Positions 35,201-46,504 of a stretch of DNA of 64,000 bases are shown in pieces (the stretch's first letter is position 1; every line of letters starts with the position of its first letter). The DNA is taken from contig NC_069377.1 in the NCBI RefSeq assembly GCF_021730395.1, positions 47,012,501 to 47,076,500 of the forward strand, given 5' to 3'. Below the pieces are notes generated by a model. It saw only the letters and a program-made list of their open reading frames with translations. It had not been told where the DNA came from and did no database searches. The DNA comes from Mercenaria mercenaria. Lineage: Eukaryota; Mollusca; Bivalvia; Venerida; Veneridae. Both the position numbers and the translations under genes were made by a program.

Positions 35201-38200
35201 AAAGTATATATATACAGAGGAAACCCATTGGATGTTTTTTTTCTTTTCTGTATACAAATAAATAATTCCAATTGCAATTTTTTCATAAATAATTTTTAAA
35301 ATGTTTTTAATTTTCAGTTATGTAACAATGTGTCAATACTGGGTAATAGTATTATATATTTCTTTGTTTCAAATAGTATTAAATATTTTTGTTTCAATTA
35401 AGACAGTATAAACTTGTTTTAGTTTAAACATTACTCAGCTTGTAATTTAAAATTAACCTAGTTTTACTAAATTGTAATTAATTGTAATTATGTAGCTGTG
35501 CAATTTTCTTGTAGAGCCAAACAAAATCAAGGGAAGTGAAGAGGCGGACAGAGGCCAAGAAGACAGGTGGGGGAGTAAGCGAAGCGCCATGTCTGTCATC
35601 TTTGGAAGAGAAGGTAATTCATCAAAACAAAAAATTTCCTGAGTCTAAATACTTTTGTCAAGTTTTGCAATATATTGCTATATGTTTGTATTGTCTACAG
35701 GTCTGATCTATCAGTTCCATTGGTCAAACACACACACTTTTTATCAATAAACATAATATCTTGCTTCATTTTTTGAACCATTTATTTTCCCCAGTAGGTT
35801 TCAGAGTTGCAAAAATTTGTTAATTTCATTTCAATGTACTCCTTAGATATCTTTTTTTTTGTGTCATGATAATACAAATTTTATTATATATTTTCAGATA
35901 CTTGGTACTCTACCATCTTGTTCTTTGGATGGAATTCCTGGTGGGAAAGATTCGAGTCTTGATTCCAGTATGCATGGTATTTGAATTACTAATAAGATTT
36001 ATTTTGTACCCCCATAGTGGGCATTTAGAGTTGCTTTCTGTCCATATTGAAAAGTGACATGTGGCATGCATTAGCTACCCTTAACTTAAAACGTTCAAGA
36101 GTTGCCAAACCTCATACAAATGTTAAATGAGAATTAAGAGATGTTGTGCACATAGGTACAGAATTGTCCAGTGTGCCAAGTAGACTTGAAGTAGGGTCTA
36201 CCAGTTTAAGTTTGAAACTCAAAAGAATTGGTCAGAATATTTGTCTTTATGACCTCTAGGTCGGGTATGAATCTAGGTAATGTGGGATTAAAAAGAAGGG
36301 TCAGTCATTCAGATCACAAAGGAAAAGCCTGTTTACACTCCAAAGGCCATATTAATTTTTATCTTAATACAGTACTGTTCAAAAGGGATGTATGCATTGT
36401 TTGTTAAAAAGGGATGCATGCACAATGTTTTTTCATAAAAAACGTTTACTTAAAAAAATATGATTAAAGAAATTTGCATAAATCATTGAAGTTTTATTTT
36501 TTAAACTTAAAAGTTTTTTACATTGCACAATCATTAATTATGTTAATGCCCCTGTTCATGCCTATTTCAGATGACAGTAATTCCGAGACAAATTTGAATG
36601 AGATTTTACAGACAAGATCAGGTCAGTTTATAGGTATACTGTAAATCTAAAGTATTGGCATATGTCTATAAATCTACAGATATTGCAAATAATTAAATAA
36701 TGTCAGGATTTATTGCAAATTCTATACTGTTCTAAAACTTGCACAAATGTCATAATTAAATTTAGTACAAAACAGTTCTACAGCTGACAGTACATGTAAG
36801 CAGTATTCTTAGGCATAAAAATATTTTGTTTCCCAGAGTATCCAGACCCTAAATGAATTTATGACACTGGAGATTTTGCTTTCAACTGTGTAATTATTTC
36901 CAAAAAAGTCAGATAGTCATGCACCTGATAAAAAAGTCAAATCTAACTTCCCTGTTTGTTTAGCATGTAAACAGAAACAAAGGATTTTTAGACCTTCAAA
37001 GTGGTTATATACAACAAGCATTTATAATTGCAGACAAGAGTATAAATTACTTTTAGCTCATTTGTCATATCTTGACAAGGTGAGGTTTGTGAAAGCTAGA
37101 TGTTCGTCATCCATTGTGTGTCAACAATTTGTAAAGAAAACCTTCTTATTCTTCAGAACCTCTTGGCAGATTTACACCAAACTGCATAGGAATGATACTT
37201 GGATGGTTCCTTTTCAAAATTGCCTAACAAATTTAATTACATACAACACTTTAGTTGCCATGGCAACCAGAAGGAAATCTTCTAAAATCTTTTCAAAAGC
37301 TGTAAGCTGGATTTCAAAAACATTTTGTAGAAATAATTTCTGAATGACCCTCTACCAAACTTGCTAAAGCCATTCTGTCTCAGTGGAAAAAAAAGCTGGC
37401 TAAACCTATATAGTACATTTCAAAACTTTTCTCCAAAACCACTGGGCCGATTTACACTAAACTTCACGGAAATGATCCTTGGTTGCCCCCTATCAAAATT
37501 GCCAGAATAATTGATGGAAAAACTTTAAACACTGTTCTCGTCCAAAACCACAATAGCTAAGTGATTTGATATTTGGTTTGTTGTATCATCTAATGGTCAT
37601 CTACCAAGCTAGTTCAGGTTATCACCCTAGGGTCAAATATGCTCCAGTCCTTGGGGGTTATATGGTTTAAATGGACTTATATACACTTGGAAAATCGTAT
37701 TGTCCAAAACCACAGGGCTTAGGGGTTTGATCTTTTTTATGTAACATCATCCAGTGGTCCTCTACTGAGATTTTTCAGATTATCCCCTAGGGTTAGATAA
37801 TGGCCCACCCCAGCGGTCACATAGTTTATTATAGACTTATACAGGGAAAATTTTTTAAGATGTTCCTGGCCAAAATTATAGGTCATTGGGCTTTGATATT
37901 TGGTATGTAGCACCATCAAATAGTCCTCTACCAAGTATGTTCAAAGTATCACCTAGGGTCTCAAGGGGTCATATGGTTAATATAGACTTATTATAGGGGA
38001 AAACTTGGAACATCTTGTCCAAAACCACAGGGTATTGAGCTTTGATAATTGGTATGTAGCATCAACTATTGGTCCTTTAGCAAGTTTTTCTTCAATTTAT
38101 CCCCCTAGGGTTAAATATTGCCAGGTTGGGTACCATGGTTTAATTAGAGTTGTTTAGAAAAAAATTTTCTTGCCTGAAACCACAAGACTTAGGCCTTAGA

Positions 38201-41200
38201 TGTTTTGTATGTAGCATTGCCTAGTGGTCCTCTACACTGAAATTATACAAATTATGCCCCTTAGTTAAAAAGAGGCACCAACCAGGGTAACTCAAGTTTT
38301 ACATAGACTTATAAAGAAAAAATAGAATAAAAAATATCGTGTCTGAAAGTTCAAGACCTAGACCTTTGGTATTTGGTATATATTATTGCAAAGTTGATTT
38401 CTAGTAAGATTGTTTGAATTATGCCCATGGGTTGAAAAGAAGCCTCAACCTAACCTTCTTCCTTGTTTTTAAAACACAGCCTTGAAATTTTGGTGACATG
38501 TACAGTTTTGCACACTGATTTTAATGTGACTTTCAGTGACCATTTATTCAATGTATTGACCTACTTTCTTACATTTGGTACATGTAGCTCATATTACCAA
38601 AGTGAGCGATTCATTATGACCCTCTTGTATTGTGTTTAATGTATTTTGTAGATGGAGAAAGAATGTTCCACCAAAAGGTACAGGAAACTATTTCAGTGAA
38701 AGCTGCTGAAAAAGCTAAAGGTATGTTATATAAATGCAGTGTTTAACTCTTACTTTATGGTTATTTTTGGTTGACTCAACTTGGAATGAAGCTAGTATCA
38801 CTTGTGAGAACCTGATTCTACTGCTCAGTTAGTTTGGTTTATCCTGCTCAGTAGTAACACACACTCAAATTGCTGAATTTATTTTTGATCGTCACTCTTG
38901 TTCAGCTTGAAATTAAATGTGTTCAATTTTTGCATTTTTACATTTTTAGCTCACCTGTCACATAGTGACAAGGTGAGCTTTTGTGATCACCCTTCGTCAG
39001 TCCGTCCGTGTGTCCGTCCGTCAACAATTTCTTGTCTGCATGATAGTGGTTTCATTTATGATTTTATTTTAACCAAACTTGCACACAACTTGTATCACCA
39101 TAAGATCTCGGTTCCTTTCTTGAACTGGCCAGATCCCATTATGGGTTCCAGAGTTATGGCCCCTGAAAGGGCAAAAATTAGCTATTTTGACCTTGTCTGC
39201 ATAATAGCAGCTTCATTTATGATTTGATTTTTACCAAACTGGCACACAACTTGTATCACCATAAGATCTTGGTTCCTTTCTTGAACTGGCCAGATTCCAT
39301 TATGGGTTCCAGAGTTATGGCCCCTGAAAGGGCCAGAATTAGCTATTTTGACCTTGTCTGCACAATAGCAGCTTCATTTATGATTTGATTTTAACCAAAC
39401 TTGCACACAACTTGTATCACCACAAGATCTTGGTTCCTTTCTTGAACTGGCGAGATTCCATTACGGGTTCCAGAGTTATGGCCCCTGAAAGGGCCAGAAT
39501 TAGCAATTTTGACATTGTCTGCACAATAGCAGCTTCATTTATGATTTGAATTTAATCAAACTTGCACAAAACTTGTGTCACCATAAGATCTGGATTCCTT
39601 AGTTGAACCGGCCAGATCCCATAATGGGTTCCAGAGTTATGGCCCCTGAAAGGGCCAAAATTAGCTATTTTGACCTTGTCTGCACAATAGCAGTTTCATT
39701 TATGATTCGATTTTAACCAAACTTGCACACAACTTGTATCACCACAAGATCTTGGTTCCTTTATTGAACTGGCCAGATTTCTTCATGGGTTCCAGAGTTA
39801 TGGCCCCTTAAAGGTCCAAAATTGGCTATTTTGGCTTTTGCAGCCATATAGAGACTTCATTTATGGTTTTATTTGATACAAACTTCCAAAACAACTTCAA
39901 CAACAATAATTCTTGGATTTCATGACAAATCATATCCAAGCGTAGGTTCAGAGTTATTTTATATCTGATTACCTCCCCTGATTGTAATCAAAATGGATTT
40001 ATATCAGTAAGTACTTATAGGACTTATTTGAAATTTCATTATTGTCATTAGTTGGACTGAGCCAATCAGGGTAGATAACTATGGACTGATTTTATGTCAA
40101 ATTACCTCCCTTTATTTCAAATTAAAATGGGTATATCTCCATAACTAATGAAGATACTGATCTGAAATTTCATTTATGTCAACAGATTTATTTGGCAGAT
40201 CCTTCTTTTGTTCACTTACAATAATTTTTTTTGTTTTTAATTACTTTCCTTTTACGTTACTATAAATAGCTTATATTTAGTAACTTTTTTATTACCGGTA
40301 TTGGCCGTAGGGAAAAACCGAGACCACTTTTCTGTGGTACAGCATGGATGGTAGCTCCAATTTTTAGGTGTATTTTGACATATCTGTACCTTGTAAGAAT
40401 TTTTTTTTTTGGGTTAAATTTCTTCCCTTTGTTGTTCCGGTCCTTTTTCTGAGGACCTTTTTGTCCTCAAGTGCAATGATAACAGGTGAGCGATATAGGG
40501 CCATCATGGCCCTCTTGTTTATGCTTTAATACAGGGATATCTAGATATTTAAAAGTGCAATTGCTCTGAAACTTCATTACAGTCTTCAGGGACATGAAAC
40601 AGTCATGTTGGATAATTAAGAAAGAGAATGCATAAAAGTCAATAGCTCAATGTAAAACCCTTACCCAGCTAAATTCTTACAATGAACTTGTCCATATATC
40701 AATTTGGACAGTTCCATTTGATGTTAGAAGGTGTGATTTTAAAGCACAAACTACACAGTTGTGCAGGTATGCTGATCGCAAAGGCAGAATCAATTTAACC
40801 CCAATTTGATACAGTTTATGGGATAAATGGTGTTGCCGTTTTATGTAGATTTATATGCCTGATACAGAATTACATAGCAGTTATATTTTGTTCTGTAAAC
40901 TGAAATTGAACTGGATACATACATCATGTTCCTGTTTTATATGCATTTCAGATTCATCACGTCAACCTGATTTAGCATTTTCGAAGAGTACGGCAGTAAC
41001 TGGGAAGAGTTTACAGAAGAGAGCAATAAGTAAATTCTCTTTTAAATAATATTTGATATTTTAGAGCTTAAACTTGAGCGATAATGCTAAAAACAATAGA
41101 CTATCAACTCTAAATTTAACATCTGATCAAGTAAATTTTAAGTCCACTAGTTACCAGTCATAGACATGGAAGATACTTTTTGCATTCCTTTTTACAAGTC

Positions 41201-41610
41201 TATCGATAATTTCACGTCAGTTCTGTAACTAGTGTGGTAATCTGTAAGAACAGTGTAATCTATATCCTTGTAATGTATCTTGCTCAGCATTCTGGTCACT
41301 GCCACTGAGGTGGCATTTCTGACTGCAGAACATTTTGTTATAGTGCTGAAGTATTCACAAAGAATTACTTATCAACACCAGTGACATGCCCATGATCCTG
41401 TGTAATTGTTCTTTGCATTTCTTTTATTGCTTTTTAGGTGGAACTGAGGAATTTATTTACAAGATGGAGGAGAAGAAAGTGGCGGAGTTACAGTTAATTA
41501 ACAAAACGCTCTCCAGTATTGACAGCAGTTTGAAAGAACTTGTTGCAATAAAAAAAAAGAAATTAGAAACTGAGATTGAGAGCAACTTTTTGCACCAGTT
41601 TGAATTTTAA
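32136..41610 (+). CDS. Myb/SANT-like DNA-binding protein (Harbinger-type Myb), complete, 8 coding exons
   Basis: Exons are 32136-32293, 34738-34804, 35515-35613, 35898-35976, 36571-36621, 38652-38720, 40952-41029 and 41438-41610. Together they give 774 nt, 257 residues plus stop, with GT/AG at every border and consistent phases (2,0,0,1,1,1,1). Residues 11-90 form a trihelical Myb/SANT-like domain with tryptophans at 12 ('KWSEGEVILLVEEV'), 47 ('RFWSETTKK') and 71 ('VEKKWRDLKSQTK'). The middle is Ser/Asp-rich and low in order, with 'SSLEEKILGTLPS' like the linker of NAIF1-type proteins. The last 55 residues are a Lys/Glu/Leu helix, probably a coiled coil. The family includes NAIF1, MSANTD and PIF/Harbinger Myb-like proteins, which bind DNA and carry a transposase to the nucleus. 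Many introns and no nearby transposase suggest a domesticated host gene. Introns 5 and 6 each hold a Helentron-like element in the gene's orientation. Confidence 0.85.
32374..34175. other. Intron 1 of the Myb/SANT gene, no feature recognised
   Basis: AT-rich. Small local repeats at 33070-33165 ('gatacaacg.aa.ac.gagta', three times) and 33825-33880 ('tatataattacaacaa', twice). Confidence 0.5.
34176..34318. mobile_element. Third copy of the TTAA MITE, fragment
   Basis: 'gcagcctgaccataatctgc', 'aaatggtactgtcctaattg' and the end 'atagcagggta' match the copies at 3362 and 4610. The left end is degraded. Confidence 0.65.
34738..34804 (+). CDS. Myb/SANT gene exon 2
   Basis: Acceptor 'ttaactttcag'; encodes 'INAVGGKERNVKQVEKKW' and 'RDLK', the recognition-helix part of the domain; donor AAG|GTCAGT. 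Confidence 0.85.
35011..35110 (+). repeat. Exact 50-bp tandem duplication
   Basis: The 50-bp unit starting 'tgaaatgattttttttcgac' occurs twice back to back (35011-35060, 35061-35110) with no difference seen. It lies in intron 2 of the Myb/SANT gene. Confidence 0.95.
35515..35613 (+). CDS. Myb/SANT gene exon 3
   Basis: Acceptor 'ttttcttgtag'; encodes 'SQTKSREVKRRTEAKKTGGG', a basic, possibly nuclear-localising stretch, then 'VSEAPCLSSLEEK'; donor AAG|GTAATT. 33 codons, phase 0/0. Confidence 0.85.
35898..35976 (+). CDS. Myb/SANT gene exon 4
   Basis: Acceptor 'tatattttcag'; encodes 'ILGTLPSCSLDGIPGGKDSS' and 'LDSSMH'; donor G|GTATTT, phase 1. Confidence 0.8.
36190..36360 (+). repeat. Remnant of a Helentron-like tandem element
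   Basis: 'attggtcagaatatttg', 'gacctctaggtcgggtatga' and 'cacaaaggaaaagcctgttt' are recognisable middle-unit phrases without the element's ends. Confidence 0.5.
36571..36621 (+). CDS. Myb/SANT gene exon 5 (51-bp microexon)
   Basis: Acceptor 'tgcctatttcag'; encodes 'DDSNSETNLNEILQTRS' with split glycine/aspartate codons; donor G|GTCAGT. Too short for an ordinary ORF search; supported by phase on both sides. Confidence 0.75.
37048..38635 (+). mobile_element. Helentron-like tandem element in intron 5
   Basis: It opens 'ttttagctcatttgtcatat' and 'cttgacaaggtgaggtttgt'. The centre is tandem units of about 165 bp with 'tggtatgtagca' and 'tggtcctctac'. It ends 'tagctcatattaccaaagtg', 'agcgattcattatgaccctc', 'ttg'. 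Same strand as the host gene; short internal frames are repeat by-products. Confidence 0.7.
38652..38720 (+). CDS. Myb/SANT gene exon 6
   Basis: Acceptor 'gtattttgtag'; encodes 'DGERMFHQKVQETISVKAAE' and 'KAK'; donor G|GTATGT, phase 1/1. Confidence 0.75.
38943..40512 (+). mobile_element. Helentron-like tandem element in intron 6
   Basis: It opens with the hairpin AGCTCACCTGTCAC..GTGAC..AGGTGAGCT and 'cagtccgtccgtgtgtccgt'. The centre is about five units of 160 bp with 'gttccagagttatggcccct'. It ends 'aggtgagcgatatagggcca' then 'tcatggccctcttgttt'. GGGCCAT..ATGGCCC forms a 3' hairpin just before the end. This is the best-preserved full copy in the window. Confidence 0.75.
40656..40803 (-). 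mobile_element. Fourth copy of the TTAA MITE, inverted fragment
   Basis: 'aacccttacccagctaaatt' and 'aatttggacagttccattt' are the reverse of the family's right half; 'aaaggcagaatcaatttaac' corresponds to the left end. Confidence 0.6.
40952..41029 (+). CDS. Myb/SANT gene exon 7
   Basis: Acceptor 'tgcatttcag'; encodes 'DSSRQPDLAFSKSTAVTGKS' and 'LQKRAI'; donor A|GTAAAT, phase 1/1. Confidence 0.75.
41438..41610 (+). CDS. Myb/SANT gene exon 8 (C-terminal coiled coil)
   Basis: Acceptor 'attgctttttag'; encodes 'GTEEFIYKMEEKKVAELQLI', a helix-forming stretch 'NKTLSSIDSSLKELVAIKKK', and a C-terminus ending 'FLHQFEF' then TAA. Repeat DNA starts about 30 bp after the stop. Confidence 0.85.
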
Positions 41611-41639
41611 ACATTGATAAATCTTTAATACTTTGAAAT

Positions 41640-42190
41640 CAAAGGAAAAGCTTGTTAACACTAGATATCACAATTTTGGCCCAATCTTAATGAAACTTGC
41701 TTAGAATTTTACCCTTAATAACATCTTGGACGAGTATTATATTGGGTTATCTTGACTCAGAAACTAGGTCACCAGGTCAAATCAAAATGAAAGCTTGTTA
41801 ACAATCAAGAGGTCACACTTTTGGCCCAATCTTAATGAAACTTGGTCAGAATGTTACCCTCAATAAAATCTTGGATGAGTTCGATATTGGGTTATTTGGG
41901 GTCGAAAACTAGGTCACCAGGTCAAATCAAAGGAAAAGCATCTTAAAACACTGTAGAGGTCACATTTATGACTGTATCTTCATGAAACTAAGTCAGAATG
42001 TTAATCTTGATGATCTTTAGGTCAAGTTTGAATCTGAGTCATGTTGGGTAAAAAATTAGGTCATTGTGTCAAATCAAAGGAAAAGCTAGTTAACACTTTA
42101 GAGGCCACATTTATGACCATATCTTAATGAAACTTGGTCAGAATGTTAATCTTGATCTTTAGGTCAATAGGCCAGTTGAGCGATACAGGG
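41640..42190 (+). repeat. 3' part of a Helentron-like tandem element
   Basis: Units with 'aaactaggtcaccaggtcaa', 'atcaaaggaaaagc' and 'cttaatgaaacttggtcaga', ending 'ggccagttgagcgatacagg'. It lacks the 5' hairpin and starts just after the Myb/SANT stop codon. Confidence 0.65.
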
Positions 42191-42368
42191 CTGTAAACAT
42201 TTAGCTTCTGTATGTGATAGAGGCTGTATTTTTAACTTGATCTTCCTGAAATTAGGTCAGAATGATTGCCTTGATGCTATGTAGGTAGTATTTAATAAAT
42301 ATGGTAGTCTGGGATCAAAAGCTAGGTCAAATCAAACAGGAACCTTTTGTATGTGATAGAGGCTGTAT

Positions 42369-42710
42369 TTTTAGCTCACCTGTCACATAGTGACAAGGTG
42401 AGCTTTTGTGATCACGCAGCGTCCATCGTCCATCCATCCGTGCGTAAACTTTTGCTTGTGACCACTCTAGAGGTCACATTTTTTGTGGGATCTTTATGAA
42501 AGTTGGTCAGAATGTTCATCTTGATGATATCAAGGTCAAGTTCAAAAGTGGGTCATGTGCCTTCAAAAAGTAGGTTAGTAGGTCAAATAATGAAAAAAAC
42601 GTTGTGACCTCTCTAGAGGGCCCTATTTTCATGGATCTGTATGAACTTTGGTCTGAATGTTTATCTTGATGATATATAGGTCAAATTTGAAACTGGGTCA
42701 ACTGCATCAA
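42369..42710 (+). repeat. 5' part of a Helentron-like tandem element, cut off by the 46-bp satellite
   Basis: It opens 'tttttagctcacctgtcaca' and 'tagtgacaaggtgagctttt'. Two middle units follow, then the sequence passes abruptly into satellite DNA near 42711. Confidence 0.7.
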
Positions 42711-45535
42711 AAAATACAGTATTGTGTTTTATTAAGAGATTAAGATTTCAGTGGTAAGACCTAGTATTGGTGGTTAGTAAAGTTTTGTATAATATTTCAG
42801 TGGTCAGGCCCCAGTATTGTTGTTTTTGAAGTTATATATATTTCAGGGTCCGAACCAGTATTGGTGTTAAGTAAGTTATATAATATTTAGGTGGACAGAC
42901 CCTGTATTGGTGTTTAGTAAGTTATATAATATTTCAGTGGTCAAACCCAGTATTAGAGTTTTATAAGTTATTAATATTTCAGTTCTTGTTTAGTAAGTTA
43001 TTATAATATATTCAATGTCAGACATAATTATTGTTGTTTTATTAACATATATAAATATTTCAGTGGTCAGACAGTATTGTTGTTTAGTAAGGTATTTCAT
43101 ATTTCAGTGTGCAGACCCACCCATTATTGGTGTTTTATATGTTATATAATATTTCAGTGGTCAGACCAGTAATGTTGTTTATTACGTTTTATTAATATTT
43201 CAGTGGAGTCAGGACCGGTATTAGTGTTTTATAAGTTATTTAATATTTCATAAAATTTCAGGTGGTAGACGCAGTATTGTTTTTTATAAGTTATATAATA
43301 TTTCAGTGTGTCAGACCCGGTATTGTTGTTTAGTAAGTTATATAATATTTCAGTGGTCAGACTCGTATCTTGTTTAGTTTGCTATAATTTATTTTCGATT
43401 TGGTCAGACCCAGTTTGGTGTTTAGTAAGTTTTATTTGTATTTCAGTGGTCAGACCAGTATTGGTGTTTGGTTAGTTATATAATATTTCCAGGGGTCAGA
43501 CCTTAGTATTGTTGTTTTTTTATGTTATATAATATTTCAGTGGTCCGACCCAGTATGGTGTTAAGTAAGTTATTTTATATTTCAGGACCTGTATTGTATG
43601 TTTAGTAAGTTAATATTAATATTTTTTTCCCCCCAGGGTGTTCAGGCCAATGTTGTTATTTTATAAAGTTATATAATATTTCAGTTGTCAGACCCAATGT
43701 TGTTTTCTTTTATAAGTTATATAATTATTTCAGTGGTCTAGACCCAGTATTGTTGTTTTTTAAGTTAGATTAATATTTCGTGGTCCGACCCAGTATTGGT
43801 GTTAAGTAAGTTATATTATATTTCAGACCCTGTATTGTTGTTTAGTAAGTTATATAATATTTCAGTGTTCAGGCCCAGTATTGTTGTTTTATAAGTTATA
43901 TAATATTTCAGTTGTTGTTTAGTAAGTTATATAATATTTCAGTGGTCAGACCCAATATTGTTGTTTAGTAAGTTATATAATATTTCATTGTTCAGACCCA
44001 GTATTGTTGTTTTATAAGTTCTGTAATTTTCAGTCGTTGTTTAGTAAGTTATATTATATTATTCAGTGATCAGAACCAGTATTGTTGTTAGTAAGCTTAT
44101 ATAATATTTCATTGGTCAGACCCCGTAATTGTTGTTTATAAGTTAATAATTATTTCAGTGGTCAGACTAGTATTGTTTGTTCTATAAGTTATATAACCAT
44201 TTCAATGGTCAGACCAGTATTGGATGATTTAGAAAGTTATATATTATTTCAGTGGTCAGGACCAGTATTGGTTGTTTATATGTTATATAATATTTCAATA
44301 ATGGTCAGACCCAGTATTCGTGTTTTATCAGTTATATAATATTTCAGTGGTCAGGCCAGTATTGTTAGTTTTAGTAGTTATATAATATTTCAGTGGTCAG
44401 GGCCCAGTATTGGTGTTTAATGTTATACCTATAATATTTCATAATATTTCGTGGTCAGGACCAGTAGTGTTGTTTTATAAGTTATATTAATATTTCAGTG
44501 TTCAGACCAGTATTGTTGTTTAGTAAGTTATTATAATATTTCAGTGGTCAGGACCAGTATTGGTGGTTAGTATGTTATATAAATTATTTCAGTGGGCAGA
44601 CCCAGTATTGTTGTTAGTAACTTATACTAAGATTTCATGGTCAGACCAGAATTGGTGTTTTATAAAGTTATATAATTTTCACTGTTCAGGACGTCGTATT
44701 GGTGTTTTATAAGTTATATATATGTCAGTGGTCCGGACCCAGTATTGTTGTTTAGTAAGTATATTATTTTTCTGTGGTCAGACCAGTATTGGTGTTTTAT
44801 AAGGTATATAAATATTCCATTGTTCAGACCCAGTATTGTTGTTTTATTAATGTTATATTATATTTCAGTTGTTGGTTTAGTAAGTTATATTATATTTCAG
44901 TGGTCAGACCCAGTATTTGTTGTTTAGTATCTTATATATTATTTCAGTGGTCAGACCAGTATTGTATTTAGTTAGCATATATATTTCAGTGGGTCAGGAC
45001 CCAGTATTGTTGTTTAGTACGTTATTTAATATTTCAGTGGTCAGACCCAATATTATTGTTTAGTAAGTTATATGATATTTCAGTGGTCAGACCCAGTATT
45101 GGTGTTTATAGTTTTTAATATTTCATAAATATTTCACGTGGTAGGACCTAGTATTGTTGTTTTATAAGTTATATAATCTTTCAGTTGGTCAGACTCAGTA
45201 TTGTTGGTTTGTAAGTTAAATATTATTTCGAGTGGTCAGACCAGTATTGGTGTTTAGGAAGTTATAATAATATTTCATTGTTCAGACCCAGTATTGTTGT
45301 TTTATAAGTTCTGTAATATTTCAGTTGTTGTTTTGTAAGTTATATTATATTTCAGTGATCAGACCCAGTATTGTTGTTTAGTAAGTTATATAATATTTCA
45401 GTGGTCAGACCCAGTATTGTTATTTATAAGTTATATAATATTTCAGTGGTCAGACCTAGTATTGGTTTTTTATAAGATATATAATATTTCAGTGGTCAGA
45501 CCCGGTATTGGTGTTTAGTAAGTTATATATTATTT
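42711..45535 (+). repeat. 46-bp satellite, block 1 (degenerate)
   Basis: About 60 copies of a 46-bp unit made of 'tggtcagacccagtattg', 'ttgttta' and 'gtaagttatataa', 'tatttcag'. Neighbouring copies differ by many single-base gains and losses, unlike block 2. Short frames at 44745-44971 are satellite translations. Confidence 0.9.
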
Positions 45536-46410
45536 TAGTTTAATAATATTTTATTGCAACTATTACAGACATGAATGAAAACAATACATATGTATACATA
45601 TATATATATTTAGTGCAAATGGGTCGGGCTATAAGTTTTAACAACATTAGCGACAGCCCTCCCCAAAACGTCACAATTTCATATATATATCTGTTCCGAT
45701 ACTTGTCTTGCAATTATTGTATGGTAGATTTATTACAGCGTAGAAAATGTATAACTACGTAATGACAAGATAAATTAATTTTGAAAAAGAGAATAGGAAA
45801 AGAAAGAAAAAAAGAGGATTTGTCAAATGCCCCCTTAATACTGCCGAACCCTGGTTAAGTGTTTATTGGTGACAGAGTTCAATACTCGAGACGATAACGA
45901 TAATTCTAAGGTACGTACATTCGTACTCTTTTAACGACATAAACTGGTTTACGGTAACACGTGTACATGTAACTTCCTTGTTTTCTTGTTTGGATTACAT
46001 TAATTATTTCGAAAGGTTTCGAAGGTAAGCGGGGAATTTTCAGTTAATTTACTTATATACAAGCTCAAGTCATCTGGTTTTAGACTTTCAGGACATAGAA
46101 AAGTGCCGTCAAGCTAAGTATACATCAAAAATGATAACTTTCATATTCGAGGTTGTTTTTAGATCTGTGTATAAAAACAATATATTTAATTTAAGCAGAC
46201 ATTGCATTTATTTTTATAAATTATCTAGTGCTGTAGACAGTGTGTTCTAAGTAGCTTACTCTTTTACTCTTTTTGTTATGATAAATGAAAAAGTAGAATT
46301 ATAGGCATGGGTCTGTTGTAGACATACATCAGCTAACATGTAATTATTGTAATTTGTTAACAAGGATAGCTAAGAAATTGAGTTTGTAATTTATCAGCTG
46401 ATAGCTGCAA
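45536..46410. other. No feature recognised
   Basis: AT-rich; a short (TA)n at 45595-45612. No exon or known repeat was identified between the satellite and the tRNA-like sequence. Confidence 0.45.
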
Positions 46411-46413
46411 CTT

Positions 46414-46500
46414 AGCCAGGTAGCTCAGATGGAAGAGCAGCCTAGACTTTGTCACATCAAAGTTATAGGAAGGTCTCAGGTTCGAGTCCTGGTCTGGCTA
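46414..46500 (+). tRNA. tRNA-like sequence, probably a tRNA pseudogene or SINE head
   Basis: The acceptor arms AGCCAGG/TCTGGCT pair over seven positions (one G-T) with an A discriminator. The D arm GCTC/GAGC and T arm TCAGG-TTCGAGT-CCTGG are good. At 87 nt the middle does not form a normal 5-bp anticodon stem with a 7-nt loop; instead ACTTTG...CAAAGT makes a side hairpin. No anticodon can be assigned with confidence. It abuts the 3' end of the LINE. Confidence 0.4.
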
Positions 46501-46504
46501 CAAC

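Noticed and set aside
42711-45535. CRISPR-like direct repeats
   Set aside because: Contiguous 46-bp tandem satellite without unique spacers, in a eukaryotic genome.
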